The notes beneath the pieces are model-generated. The model saw nothing but the letters and a program-made list of their open reading frames with translations. It did no database searches and was not told where the DNA came from. Shown one piece after another: positions 5,259 through 5,473 of a DNA stretch of 5,473 nt. The first letter of the stretch is position 1, and the number at the start of each line of letters is the position of its first letter. Source of the stretch: Gammaproteobacteria bacterium. Its GTDB lineage: Bacteria; Pseudomonadota; Gammaproteobacteria; UBA7966. The DNA lies in contig DNIF01000110.1 in assembly GCA_003485715.1 (NCBI GenBank), positions 1 through 5,473 of the forward strand. The letters run 5' to 3'. Both the position numbers and the translations under genes were made by a program.

Positions 5259-5473
5259 TCAGAGCAGCAGCAGCGTGGCAAGGCCGAGAAAGATACAGAA
5301 GCCGGCGACATCGGTCAGCGCCGTCAGCAGCACGCTGGAGCCGAGTACCGGATCGCGGCCCAGGCGCTGCAGCGTCCAGGGGATGAGCACGCCGGCAAAG
5401 GAGGCGAGCAGCAGGTTGATGAGCACCGCCACGGCCATGACGCCGGCCAGCGCCCAGTCGTGATAGATGAGGG
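5259..5473 (-). CDS. mgtE: Magnesium transporter MgtE, C-terminal fragment (cut by window edge)
   Basis: Only the last 70 codons and the TGA (5261-5259) are inside the window; the start lies beyond the right edge. The visible part holds the last two membrane helices of the MgtE channel domain: WALAGVMAVAVLINLLLASF, then after the loop LIPWTLQRLGRDPVLGSSVL a final helix with LLTALTDVAGFCIFLGLATL. The LGxDP loop followed by TxLTDV is characteristic of MgtE. The Asp in TALTDV, 16 residues from the C-terminus, is probably the pore Mg2+-binding Asp of the last helix (Asp432 in Thermus thermophilus MgtE, assigned here by position). Full MgtE proteins are about 450 residues with N-terminal and CBS domains that sense cytoplasmic Mg2+; those parts cannot be seen here. 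The protein acts in the inner membrane. No intrinsic terminator is seen after the stop, consistent with readthrough into the small membrane protein gene. Confidence 0.92.
   Translation of the reverse strand, partial: LIYHDWALAGVMAVAVLINLLLASFAGVLIPWTLQRLGRDPVLGSSVLLTALTDVAGFCIFLGLATLLLL

Noticed and set aside
5158..5463. Plus-strand frame of 101 codons at the right end.
   Set aside because: It is antisense to the mgtE 3' end, which gives an unmistakable MgtE C-terminus on the minus strand.

Overview
The window is GC-rich DNA with the strong third-codon-position G/C bias of a high-GC proteobacterium. The gene families present (a DUF1289 protein, a glycine-zipper/OmpA lipoprotein, a GntP-type permease, an AIM24-family protein and MgtE) fit a gammaproteobacterial chromosome. 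This is an inference from gene content; no rRNA or marker gene is present to fix the taxon. I see no rRNA, tRNA, CRISPR array, insertion sequence, att site or phage gene.

Layout, left to right. Positions 1-275 hold no gene I can support; a weak minus-strand frame is open across it to the left edge. On the plus strand follow a small DUF1289 Cys-cluster protein (276-638), whose last 55 or so residues look like readthrough past a lost stop; an outer-membrane OmpA-like lipoprotein (834-1571) with a textbook ribosome binding site and a strong intrinsic terminator; an unrecognised secreted protein (1800-2423); and a 482-residue GntP-family permease (2671-4119). On the minus strand, converging on the permease, lie the 3' end of an mgtE magnesium transporter gene (5259-5473, cut by the right edge), a 77-residue two-helix membrane protein (4926-5159) and an AIM24/TIGR00266-family protein (4174-4866). 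These three run in the same direction with gaps of 99 and 59 bases and may be co-transcribed.

The genes do not form one obvious pathway. Four of the six encode envelope or exported proteins: a peptidoglycan-anchoring lipoprotein, a secreted protein, an organic-acid-type permease and a Mg2+ channel/transporter; a fifth, the two-helix protein, is also predicted to be in the membrane. I found no convincing evidence of a new multi-gene system. The points most worth a second look are the homopolymer-associated frame change in the DUF1289 gene, the unrecognised four-cysteine secreted protein, and the uncharacterised small membrane protein between mgtE and the AIM24 gene.
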